Assembly (NCBI RefSeq): GCF_041395345.1
Contig: NZ_JAWLAR010000006.1
Coordinates: 155,055 to 219,054 of the forward strand
From: Dokdonella sp041395345
GTDB taxonomy: Bacteria > Pseudomonadota > Gammaproteobacteria > Xanthomonadales > Rhodanobacteraceae
Length of the DNA: 64,000 nucleotides
Reading direction: 5' to 3'
A model generated the notes under the pieces. The model was not told the origin of the DNA, did not search any database, and saw only the letters and a list, made by a program, of their open reading frames with translations. The translations under genes were made by a program, and so were the position numbers. Below are positions 37,452 through 44,459 of the stretch, piece by piece (within the stretch, counting starts at the first letter, position 1; each line of letters begins with the position of its first letter).

Positions 37452-38032
37452 CGTCTGCACGCTGATTGTGTAGGTGCCGCCTTCTGGCGCGATGCCTTTC
37501 GTGGCTGTGGAGGAGGAGCATCGCCCCTGACGGGCCTCCTACGAGAAGCACCAGGCCGCAACGCATCTGCACGCTTTTCATGTAGGAGCCGCCTTCAGGC
37601 GCGATGCTTCTCGTGGCGGCGGCGAAAGAGCATCGTCCCTGAAGGGACCTCCTACGAGAAGCTTGAGGCCGCAGCGGATCTGCACGCTTTTCATGTAAGA
37701 GCCGCCTTCAGGCGCGATGCTTTTGGTGGCGGCGGCGAAAGAGCATCGTCCCTGAAGGGACCTCCTACGAAAAGCACCAGGCCGCAACGCATCTGCACGC
37801 TCTTTATGTAGGAGCCGCCTTCAGGCGCGATGCTTTTCGTGGCTGTGGCGAGAGAGCATCGCCCCTGACGGGCCTCCAACGAGAAGCTTGAAGGCGCGGC
37901 GGATGTGCACGCTTTTCATGTAGGAGCCGCCTTCAGGCGCGATGCTTCTCGTGGCCGTGGCGAAAGAGCATCGTCCCTGAAGGGACCTCCTACGAGAAGC
38001 TTGAAGGCGCAGTGGATCTGCACATTTGCGGA
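37452..38032. repeat. Tandem array of five 112/113-bp REP/BIME-like units
   Basis: Units start at GTAG (or GTAA) at 37470, 37582, 37695, 37808 and 37920, with periods 112, 113, 113 and 112. Each unit has outer arms GTAGGAG/CTCCTAC, a small hairpin CGCCTTCAGGCG, inner arms CGATGCT/AGCATCG around a 20-nt loop, and a second hairpin TCCCTGAAGGGA. A 35-40-bp spacer (GAGAAGCTTGAGGCCGCAGC ... CTGCACGC) follows. This folds as a four-way structure. It resembles the GTAG class of REP elements (SMAG-type) known in Stenotrophomonas, arranged as inverted pairs. It fills the 595-bp gap between convergent genes. No RAYT transposase gene is in the window. Confidence 0.92.
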
Positions 38033-38038
38033 TTTACC

Positions 38039-38824
38039 TCAGGCCTCCGCCGCTTCGCGCTTCAATGCCGCGGCCAGATCCTTGCCGAGCCAGGCATCGA
38101 TGCCCTTGCGCAGCAGGTAGATCAGCGGGATCAGGGCAATTGCTGCAAGCACCTTGTAGCCGTAGTTGACCGTGCCCACGGCCAGCCAGAGATCCGTGGT
38201 CCATTTCTGCGGACCGATCACGAAGGCGATGTAGAGCACCACGAAGCTGTCGACGAACTGCGACACGAACGTCGACGCGGTTGCCCGCAACCAGATGTGG
38301 CGTTCGCCGGTGCGCTGGCGAATCGAATGGAACACGCGCACGTCGATCAGCTGGCCGATCAGGAAGGCCGTGATGGAACCTGCGATGGTCCACATGCCCT
38401 GGCCGAACACGTATGCGTAGGCAGCCTGCAGGTCGGGTACGCCATCTTCGCTTGCTGCACCCACCCACCAGGAGGCAGGCGCCAGCGCAATGGCCAGATA
38501 GGCGAACAGGAAAGCGTAGGCGATCAGTCCGACCGCGAGCCATGACAGGAAGCGAACGCCGCGCTGTCCGTAAAACTCGTTGATCACGTCGGTCATGATG
38601 AAGACGATCGGCCACAACAACGTGCCCGCCGTGAAGTTCAGCGAACCGGTCTGGTTGAACAGGTTCCACTCGAACGGCTGCAGTCCCAGGGTTTCCTCAA
38701 GGGCGAAAATCTTCACGCCGATGAACTCGGCGATGATCGCGTTGGCGACGAAGAATCCCGCCAGCATCAGGAACATGCGCTGCGCGCGTGGCGCCGCGCT
38801 CGCCGTCGCGACAGGCTCGCTCAT
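38039..38824 (-). CDS. yhhQ: YhhQ/VUT-family queuosine precursor transporter
   Basis: 261 aa integral membrane protein with about six to seven helices. Family patterns: GVKIFALEETLGL, GTLLWPIVFIMTDVINEFYG and STFVSQFVDSFVVLYIAF. Homologues import 7-cyano-7-deazaguanine or related queuosine precursors. The start overlaps the yceH stop (ATGA). Its stop lies only 6 bp from the end of the repeat array, so the array sits in its 3' untranslated region. Confidence 0.88.
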   Translation of the reverse strand: MSEPVATASAAPRAQRMFLMLAGFFVANAIIAEFIGVKIFALEETLGLQPFEWNLFNQTGSLNFTAGTLLWPIVFIMTDVINEFYGQRGVRFLSWLAVGLIAYAFLFAYLAIALAPASWWVGAASEDGVPDLQAAYAYVFGQGMWTIAGSITAFLIGQLIDVRVFHSIRQRTGERHIWLRATASTFVSQFVDSFVVLYIAFVIGPQKWTTDLWLAVGTVNYGYKVLAAIALIPLIYLLRKGIDAWLGKDLAAALKREAAEA

Positions 38825-39531
38825 TCGTCGTTGTTCTCGTCCTGGACCCTGGCCGAACCCTGGCCGGGCCGTTCCTGCAGTTCCGCAACCACTTGCTGCA
38901 ACTGCGCGACCAGACTCTCCAGTTGGGCCACGCGCTCTCCCAGGCCACCCGAGGCCCGCGAGGAGGGCTCGGCATCCGCGGCAATGACGGTATCCAGCGT
39001 TACCGGGCCGCACAGCAGATGCATGTAGCGGTCCTCGCGCTGGCCCGGTGCGCGATGCAGGCGCACCACCAGCGCAGGCTCGCGCGAAGCGAGCCGGTCG
39101 AGCACGGTAGCCACTTCCTCGGCGTCCGGGAAATCCGCCAAGCGTTCGCTGCGTGAGTAGAGTTCGTTCAGCGTCTGCGGTCCGCGCAGCATCAGTATCG
39201 CGAGCAGGGCACGCTGCCGCGTCGTCACGTTGTAGCCGATTTCAAACTTGTGCGCATAACGTGATGCACGCGCGCTCAGCGTACCGGTCACCAGGCCCTT
39301 GCCCTCGAGCTGGCGCAGGGCATGACCGACCTCGCCCGGTTCGTAGTGGCTCATCGGATCGCGATTGGACTTCTGGTTGCAGGCAGCCACCACCGAATTG
39401 AGCGTCAGCGGATAGGCATCCGGTGTCGTCGCCTGCTTTTCGATCAGGCTGCCGAGGATGCGCGCCTCGATCGCTTCCAGCGCAACGAGCGCTGCGCTGG
39501 AAGCTGCCTCTTCGCCATCCGATTCCTGCAT
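38821..39531 (-). CDS. yceH: YceH family protein (UPF0502/DUF480)
   Basis: 236 aa. Two winged-helix repeats; family signatures EARILGSLIEKQATTPDAYPLTLN near residue 20 and ACNQKSNRDPMSHY, then LYSRSERLADFPDAEEVA. A C-terminal coiled-coil-like segment (LGERVAQLESLVAQLQQVVA) ends in an acidic tail. DNA binding is suspected from fold; function unknown. Starts 3 bp after the S9 peptidase stop and overlaps the transporter start, so the three form an operon. Confidence 0.92.
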   Translation of the reverse strand: MQESDGEEAASSAALVALEAIEARILGSLIEKQATTPDAYPLTLNSVVAACNQKSNRDPMSHYEPGEVGHALRQLEGKGLVTGTLSARASRYAHKFEIGYNVTTRQRALLAILMLRGPQTLNELYSRSERLADFPDAEEVATVLDRLASREPALVVRLHRAPGQREDRYMHLLCGPVTLDTVIAADAEPSSRASGGLGERVAQLESLVAQLQQVVAELQERPGQGSARVQDENNDE

Positions 39532-39534
39532 GAC

Positions 39535-41574
39535 CTAGTTTCCCTTCGGTTTGTCGGTACGGTACTTCTCGAACCAGGCCACGATATTGAGCACCTTGGC
39601 AATCAGGTTGCTTGGACGCTGGGCGATGCCGTGCGATGCACCGGGAATGCGAACCAGGGCGGTATCGACCTTGCGGATCTTGAGCGCCTGGTAGAACTGC
39701 TCGGCCTCGGAAGCCGGTGTGCGGTGGTCTTCCTCGCCGACCATCATCATGGTGGGTGTCTTGACGTTCCCGACATAGGAGATCGGCGAGCGTTCAAGAT
39801 AGTTGTCGACCTTGTCCCAGGGCAGGTCGGCGAACCAGTAGTGCGAGAAGAACGGATACATGTCGGCCGTCAGGACGAAGCTGTACCAGTTGATCACGGG
39901 CTTGGCCGACACGGCGGCACGGAAGCGATCGGTATGCCCGACGATCCAGGCGGTCAGGCAACCGCCGCCGCTGCCGCCGGTGACAAACAGGTTGTCGGTA
40001 TCGATCGAGCCGCGTGCGATGGTGGCGTCGACCACGCTCATCAGGTCGTCGAAATCCTGGCTCGGGTAGGCGTTCTCGATCAGGTTGGCGAACTCGGTGC
40101 CGTAGCTTGTGCTGCCGCGCGGGTTGGCATAGACCACCACGTATCCCGCTGCGGCGAACAACTGGACCTCCGGCGAGAAATGCGGGCCATAGGCGGCGAA
40201 CGGCCCGCCATGGATTTCCAGCAGCAGCGGATACTTCCTGTTCGGATCGAAGTTGGGTGGGCGGACGATCCAGGCCTGGACGTCACGACCGTCGAACGAG
40301 GATTTCGCGGTGATTTCCTCCATCTGGCCCAGGTTCATGTTCTCGAGCAGGTTGGCATCGAGATTGGTCAAGGTGCGTGACTTGCCGGAGCGCTCGGTGA
40401 CCGCGAGGTTGGCCAGGTTGTACATGCCGCCCTGGGTGTAGGCCACGCGTCCGCCGGCAGCCGAGAACTCGGCCGCCGTGTAGGGGCGTCCGACTTCCAC
40501 ACCGCCGAGATCATCGGCAACGCGCTCGACCTTGCCACCGCTGGCGGATATCCAGCCAAGCTGCGTCTTTCCGTGGTCGTCGAACTGCAGCCAGAGACCG
40601 CGATTGCCGTCCCAGGCGATGGCATCGACACTGATGTCGTAGTTGTCGGTCAGCGAGCGGGCATTGCCGGCGTTGGTATCGCCGACGTAGATGCGGGTCG
40701 CCTGGTAGGGACGACGCTTGTCGTCGAAGCCCAGCCAGGCCAGCCGTTTGCCGTCAGGCGACAGGATGGCGTGAAAATCCGGACCCTTGCGCTCGGTCAG
40801 GCGCGTGATGGCGCCATCGCGCACGGCCACGCGATACAACTCGCTCTCCACCGGCTCGTATTCCCAGTTGTCGCCGAGATTGGCCGAAACGATCAGTGCG
40901 CTGCTGTCCGCAGTCCAGGCCGGCGCGCTATTGAAGTTGTGCTTGCCGGTTGTCAGCTGGCGCGCCGCGCCGCCATTGCTGGAAACCACAAAGACATGCG
41001 AATAGCCCGGGTCGACATAGCCGCCGCCATCCACGCGATAGATGACGCTGTCGATCACCTTGACCGGCGCAGCCCACTCGGCGCCCTTGGGCGGCGAGGG
41101 CATCTTGGCCAGCGGTGCCTGCTCGGCTGGCACGCGCATGCTGAAGGCCAGCCAGCGACCGTCCGGAGACCAGCTCAGATTCTGTGGCGATTCGGTCAGG
41201 TCGGTGATGCGCGCCGTTTGCCCGGTATCGAACCAGTGCATCTGGATCTGCGACTTGCCGCTGTCGCTGGCCACGAAGGCCAGGCGTCGCCCATCGGCAG
41301 ACCAGGCAGCGCCGTAGCCGGATGCAGCGACCGGGCGAAGGTTGTTGCCGTCACTGTCGATCCGCCACAGGCTCGACTGCTTGCGGTCCTTCATGACGTC
41401 GAAGCCCTTGCGCTCGAAGACGACCTGACGGCCGTCCGGCGAGATCTGCGGGTTGTCCACCCATTGCAGGCCGAATACGTCCATCGGTTCGAAGACGCGG
41501 CTATCGGCATGCGCGGCCGAGGCGATGAGCCCCGAGCAAACGAACACGAGGCAGGTAATGGCTAGTCGTTGCAT
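39535..41574 (-). CDS. Secreted S9 prolyl oligopeptidase-family peptidase
   Basis: 679 aa. Signal peptide (ITCLVFVCSGLIASAAHA), then a WD40/beta-propeller region with repeated 'SPDG' units (ISPDGRQVVFERKG; SWSPDGRWLAFS; LSPDGKRLAWLG), then the alpha/beta hydrolase domain from about residue 430. Catalytic Ser in VTGGSGGGCLTAW, Asp in the GEEDHRTP region and His in PGASHGIAQRP. Resembles acylaminoacyl-peptidase/DPP-like enzymes. The open frame continues upstream to 41697 but ATG 41574 begins the signal peptide. Confidence 0.93.
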   Translation of the reverse strand: MQRLAITCLVFVCSGLIASAAHADSRVFEPMDVFGLQWVDNPQISPDGRQVVFERKGFDVMKDRKQSSLWRIDSDGNNLRPVAASGYGAAWSADGRRLAFVASDSGKSQIQMHWFDTGQTARITDLTESPQNLSWSPDGRWLAFSMRVPAEQAPLAKMPSPPKGAEWAAPVKVIDSVIYRVDGGGYVDPGYSHVFVVSSNGGAARQLTTGKHNFNSAPAWTADSSALIVSANLGDNWEYEPVESELYRVAVRDGAITRLTERKGPDFHAILSPDGKRLAWLGFDDKRRPYQATRIYVGDTNAGNARSLTDNYDISVDAIAWDGNRGLWLQFDDHGKTQLGWISASGGKVERVADDLGGVEVGRPYTAAEFSAAGGRVAYTQGGMYNLANLAVTERSGKSRTLTNLDANLLENMNLGQMEEITAKSSFDGRDVQAWIVRPPNFDPNRKYPLLLEIHGGPFAAYGPHFSPEVQLFAAAGYVVVYANPRGSTSYGTEFANLIENAYPSQDFDDLMSVVDATIARGSIDTDNLFVTGGSGGGCLTAWIVGHTDRFRAAVSAKPVINWYSFVLTADMYPFFSHYWFADLPWDKVDNYLERSPISYVGNVKTPTMMMVGEEDHRTPASEAEQFYQALKIRKVDTALVRIPGASHGIAQRPSNLIAKVLNIVAWFEKYRTDKPKGN

Positions 41575-41654
41575 GGTGACCTCTGGTCGGAAGCAGAACC
41601 CGCATTCTGGCCCGATGCGCCCGCAAGGGCCAGCCTGCCAAGGGTCACGCCAAA

Positions 41655-41742
41655 CCACCCTCGGCAACCGCTCCCTGCGTTGCTCTACCTCCTGCATGGA
41701 TGCAGGAGGTAGAACCGCGTCTGGAACGGTGGTCGAGGGTGG
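41655..41742. repeat. Large imperfect palindrome with perfect 14-bp core stem
   Basis: Arms of about 43 bp run from CCACCCTCG to CGAGGGTGG. The core TCTACCTCCTGCAT/ATGCAGGAGGTAGA at 41684-41713 is perfect with loop GG. A part, GCGTCTGGAACG, recurs at 41717 and 41780, and a further inverted repeat AGAGGGTT/AACCCTCT sits at 41797-41831. It lies in the 455-bp divergent gap between the S9 peptidase and the oxidoreductase cluster. Nothing else gene-like is seen there apart from the direct repeats at 41905. Confidence 0.75.
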
Positions 41743-41904
41743 GCATGCGGAGCGCTATCCCCAGAGCTCGAGCACTACAGCGTCTGGAACGTCTGTAGAG
41801 GGTTCGGCAAACGCGAACAATCCAACCCTCTGGCCCAGCCATCAACAGCCGAGAATCCGCCTGGATCGAATCCCGAATCCCCATCCCGAATCCCCCAATT
41901 GTGC

Positions 41905-41957
41905 GCCGTGTCTTTCATTCGCGGCGGCACCGTGTCTAGACTCCGGCTCAGCCGTGT
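41905..41957 (+). promoter_or_regulatory. Three CCGTGTC direct repeats upstream of the oxidoreductase cluster
   Basis: CCGTGTC occurs at 41905, 41929 and 41951, spacing 24 and 22 bp, near two helical turns. The last copy ends 72 bp before the GTG start at 42030. Could be activator sites; no promoter elements are obvious, so this is tentative. Confidence 0.3.
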
Positions 41958-42029
41958 CACGGGACCTTCACATCAGGTGGAGCGCCCCGATTCGCCGGGG
42001 GATCCGGCCTGTCGCAGCGAGGGAACCAG

Positions 42030-43859
42030 GTGCAGCCCACCGACATCAGTGATCCGAAGTACTTCCATAAAGTCGTCGATTGCCAATGGGCCTGTCCGGC
42101 CCACACCCCAGTCCCCGAATACATCCGATTGATCGCGGCAGGGCGTTACGCCGATGCCTACATGGTCAACTGGGAGTCCAACGTGTTTCCGGGCATTCTC
42201 GGCCGGACCTGCGACCGACCCTGCGAACCGGCCTGCCGGCGCGGTCGCGTCGAGGAAAACAACGGTGAAAAACCCGAACCGGTGGCGATCTGCCGGCTCA
42301 AGCGCGTGGCCGCCGACAACAAGGGCGAGGTCAAGGCACGCATGCCCAAGCCAGCCGCGAAGAAGAACGGCAAGCGCATCGCCTGCATCGGCGCGGGCCC
42401 GGCCTCGCTGACCGTCGCCCGCGATCTGGCCCCTCTGGGCTACGAGATCACCATCTTCGAAGCCGACCCGAAGGGCGGTGGTTTCATGCGCACCCAGGTG
42501 CCGCGCTTCCGCCTGCCCGAATCGGTCATCGACGAGGAAGTCGGCTACATCCTCGATCTCGGCGTCGAACTGAAGGGCGGCCATCGCATCGACTCGATGC
42601 GCAGCATGCTCGAGAAAGGCTACGACGCCGTCTTCGTCGGCTCCGGCGCACCGCGCGGACGCGCCTTGAAGCTCCCCGGCTCGGAAGAAGCGGCCAGACA
42701 CATCCATATCGGTATCGACTGGCTCTCGTCGGTCTATTTCGGTCACGTCAAGAAAATCGGCAAGCGCGTGATCGTGCTCGGTGGCGGCAACACGGCCATG
42801 GACTGCTGCCGCTCGGCACGCCGCCTTGGTGGCGAGGATGTGAAAGTCATCGTCCGCTCCGGCTTCGACGAAATGAAGGCTTCGCCCTGGGAAAAGGAAG
42901 ACGCCGCCCACGAAGGCATTCCCATCCTCAACTTCCTTGTGCCGAAGAGTTTCGTGCACGATAACGGCAAGCTCACCGGCATGACCTTCGAGAAGGTGCG
43001 TGCCGAATTCGACGAGCGCGGTCGCCGCAAGCTGATCCCTACCGGCGAGCCCGACCAGCAATTCGACTGCGATGAAGTGCTCGTCGCGGTCGGTCAGGAA
43101 AACGCGTTTCCCTGGATCGAGCGCGACCTCGGCATCGAGTTCAACGAATGGGACATGCCCGTCGTCGACGAACGCACGCATCAGTCGAGCCTGCCGCACG
43201 TGCTGTTCGGGGGCGATGCCGCCTTCGGCCCGAAAAACATCATCTGGGCCGTCGCCCATGGTCACGAAGCGGCGATCTCGATCGACCGGCTGCTCTCCGG
43301 CGAATCCACCGCCGACCGCCCGCCACCCGAGGTCAAGGTGCTCTCGCAGAAGATGGGCATCCACGAGTGGAGCTACGACAACGACATCTCCGGCGACGAA
43401 CGCTTCAAGGTGCCGCTGGTTCCGTTCGCCGAAGCCATCAAGAGCATGAGCACCGAAGTCGAACTCGGCTTCGATGCCGCCACCGCCTGGAAGGAAGCCC
43501 AGCGCTGCCTCAATTGCGATGTGCAGACCGTCTTCACCGACCAGGCCTGCATCGAATGCGATGCCTGCGTCGACATCTGCCCGATGGACTGCATCAGCTT
43601 CACCGCCAATGCCGAAGAAGACGTGCTGCGCAAGAAACTCACCGCACCCGCCCTCAACCTCACCCAGGACTTGTACGTCTCCGGCCCCCTCAAGACCCAG
43701 CGCGTGATGGTCAAGGACGAAGACGTCTGCCTCCATTGCGGCCTCTGCGCCGAACGCTGCCCCACCGGCGCGTGGGACATGAAGAAAGTCCTCATAGAAA
43801 TGACCCACGCCAACACCCCGACCTGCCCAAAGAAAACCCGCAAGCAGGAGGCCGCGTGA
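42030..43859 (+). CDS. FAD-dependent NAD(P)H oxidoreductase with ferredoxin domains, KorC/GltD-like
   Basis: 609 aa. The N-terminal Fe-S region has DCQWACPAHTPVP and CDRPCEPACRRG as in glutamate synthase small subunits. FAD loop IACIGAGPASLTVARDL near residue 120; NAD(P) loop VIVLGGGNTAMDCCRSARRL near 250. The C-terminus holds two [4Fe-4S] ferredoxin clusters (CIECDACVDICPMDC; CLHCGLCAERCPTG). It probably links the pyridine nucleotide pool to the downstream 2-oxoacid oxidoreductase, like KorC of Thauera. Start GTG 42030 has GAGGGA upstream. The stop shares TGATG with the first bridge ORF. The coding strand is C-rich compared with neighbours. Confidence 0.88.
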   Translation: MQPTDISDPKYFHKVVDCQWACPAHTPVPEYIRLIAAGRYADAYMVNWESNVFPGILGRTCDRPCEPACRRGRVEENNGEKPEPVAICRLKRVAADNKGEVKARMPKPAAKKNGKRIACIGAGPASLTVARDLAPLGYEITIFEADPKGGGFMRTQVPRFRLPESVIDEEVGYILDLGVELKGGHRIDSMRSMLEKGYDAVFVGSGAPRGRALKLPGSEEAARHIHIGIDWLSSVYFGHVKKIGKRVIVLGGGNTAMDCCRSARRLGGEDVKVIVRSGFDEMKASPWEKEDAAHEGIPILNFLVPKSFVHDNGKLTGMTFEKVRAEFDERGRRKLIPTGEPDQQFDCDEVLVAVGQENAFPWIERDLGIEFNEWDMPVVDERTHQSSLPHVLFGGDAAFGPKNIIWAVAHGHEAAISIDRLLSGESTADRPPPEVKVLSQKMGIHEWSYDNDISGDERFKVPLVPFAEAIKSMSTEVELGFDAATAWKEAQRCLNCDVQTVFTDQACIECDACVDICPMDCISFTANAEEDVLRKKLTAPALNLTQDLYVSGPLKTQRVMVKDEDVCLHCGLCAERCPTGAWDMKKVLIEMTHANTPTCPKKTRKQEAA

Positions 43860-43895
43860 TGGCCCCTTCAGTCGACACAAACGCAAAAGCTCTTC

Positions 43896-43969
43896 GTAGG
43901 AGGCCCTCTCAGGGACGATGCTCTTCTGCATCCCACCCGAAACGCATCGGGCCTGAAGGCCTCTCCTAC
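43896..43969. repeat. GTAG-headed inverted repeat pair in the oxidoreductase operon, copy 1
   Basis: GTAGGAGGCCCTCTCAGGG at the left end, inner arms GACGATGC and CGCATCG, right end GGCCTGAAGGCCTCTCCTAC. Same family as the 37.5-kb array. Confidence 0.8.
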
Positions 43970-44026
43970 GAAGAGCGCGACGACGCACTGCCACTTTTTC
44001 GTCGGGTTGCACACCACAATTCCATC

Positions 44027-44127
44027 GTAGGAAGCGGCTTCAGCCGTCCCGAAATGGGGACTTCTTTCGGTCGCCATGCTCTTCAACACGTCGCACCAGA
44101 AGCATCGCCCCTGAAAGGGCCTCCTAC
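44027..44127. repeat. GTAG-headed inverted repeat pair in the oxidoreductase operon, copy 2
   Basis: GTAGGAAGCGGCTTCAGCCG at the left end, a longer loop, AGCATCGCCCCTGAAAGGGC and CTCCTAC at the right end. Arms less perfect than in copy 1. Located inside bridge ORF 1. Confidence 0.75.
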
Positions 44128-44160
44128 ACAGGCTGGCTGCCTCGATGCGAGGGTTGCCCC

Positions 44161-44307
44161 ATGACCCCCATCACCGCCACCAACGACTTCGTCATCAAGC
44201 TCGCCAACACTCATCGTTGTTCCTTCTCCCGCTGGCGGGAGAAGGTCCCGCAGGGGGATGAGGGTGGTGCTCCTGCTGTTGCTTCTCACAGGGGAGCAAC
44301 CCCATGA
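44161..44307 (+). pseudogene. Bridge ORF 2: duplicated 5' end of the alpha-subunit gene (48 aa)
   Basis: The first 48 bp repeat the start of the real alpha gene (MTPITATNDFVIKLAN, with Leu for Phe). They are followed by a repeat element with the perfect 11-bp stem CCTTCTCCCGC/GCGGGAGAAGG and outer arms CTCATC/GATGAG, then a unique tail with a strong Shine-Dalgarno AGGGGAG. The frame stays open for 48 codons and stops within the next ATGA. Confidence 0.75.
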
Positions 44308-44459
44308 CCCCCATCACCGCCACCAACGACTTCGTCATCAAGTTCGCCAACGCTCATCGTTGTTCCTTCTCCCGCTGGCGGGAGAAGGTCCCAAAGGGGG
44401 ATGAGGGTGGTGCTCTTGATCCTGACTTTGCAATGCTTCATCGGCAGTCTCTGCAATGA
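44304..44459 (+). pseudogene. Bridge ORF 3: second duplicated 5' end of the alpha-subunit gene (51 aa)
   Basis: Repeats the same 48 bp (MTPITATNDFVIKFAN, identical to the real gene) and the same hairpin element, then a different tail. It has the best ribosome site of the three starts (AGGGGAG, 8 nt spacing). It ends in TGA overlapping ATG 44456 of the intact gene, which itself lacks a Shine-Dalgarno sequence. The 51-aa ORF may therefore deliver ribosomes to the real gene. Confidence 0.75.

Larger units (their letters stand above)
43859..44164 (+). other. Bridge ORF 1 (101 codons) running through two repeat elements
   Basis: An ATG sharing TGATG with the upstream stop opens a frame of 101 codons (MAPSVDTNAKALRRR ... 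CLDARVAP) that reads through two inserted GTAG repeats and ends in a TGA inside the ATGA at 44161. The product has no recognisable domain and is mostly repeat-encoded. It may exist only to keep ribosomes moving, or the open frame may be chance. Confidence 0.5.

Noticed and set aside
37452..38032. CRISPR array
   Set aside because: Repeat units are 112/113 bp with conserved 'spacers', inner inverted repeats and no cas genes; this fits REP/BIME units instead.
41973..44012. 679-codon minus-strand frame opposite the flavin oxidoreductase gene
   Set aside because: Shadow frame; the plus strand has clear FAD, NAD(P) and ferredoxin motifs. The product is Val/Gly/Asp/His-rich without domains.
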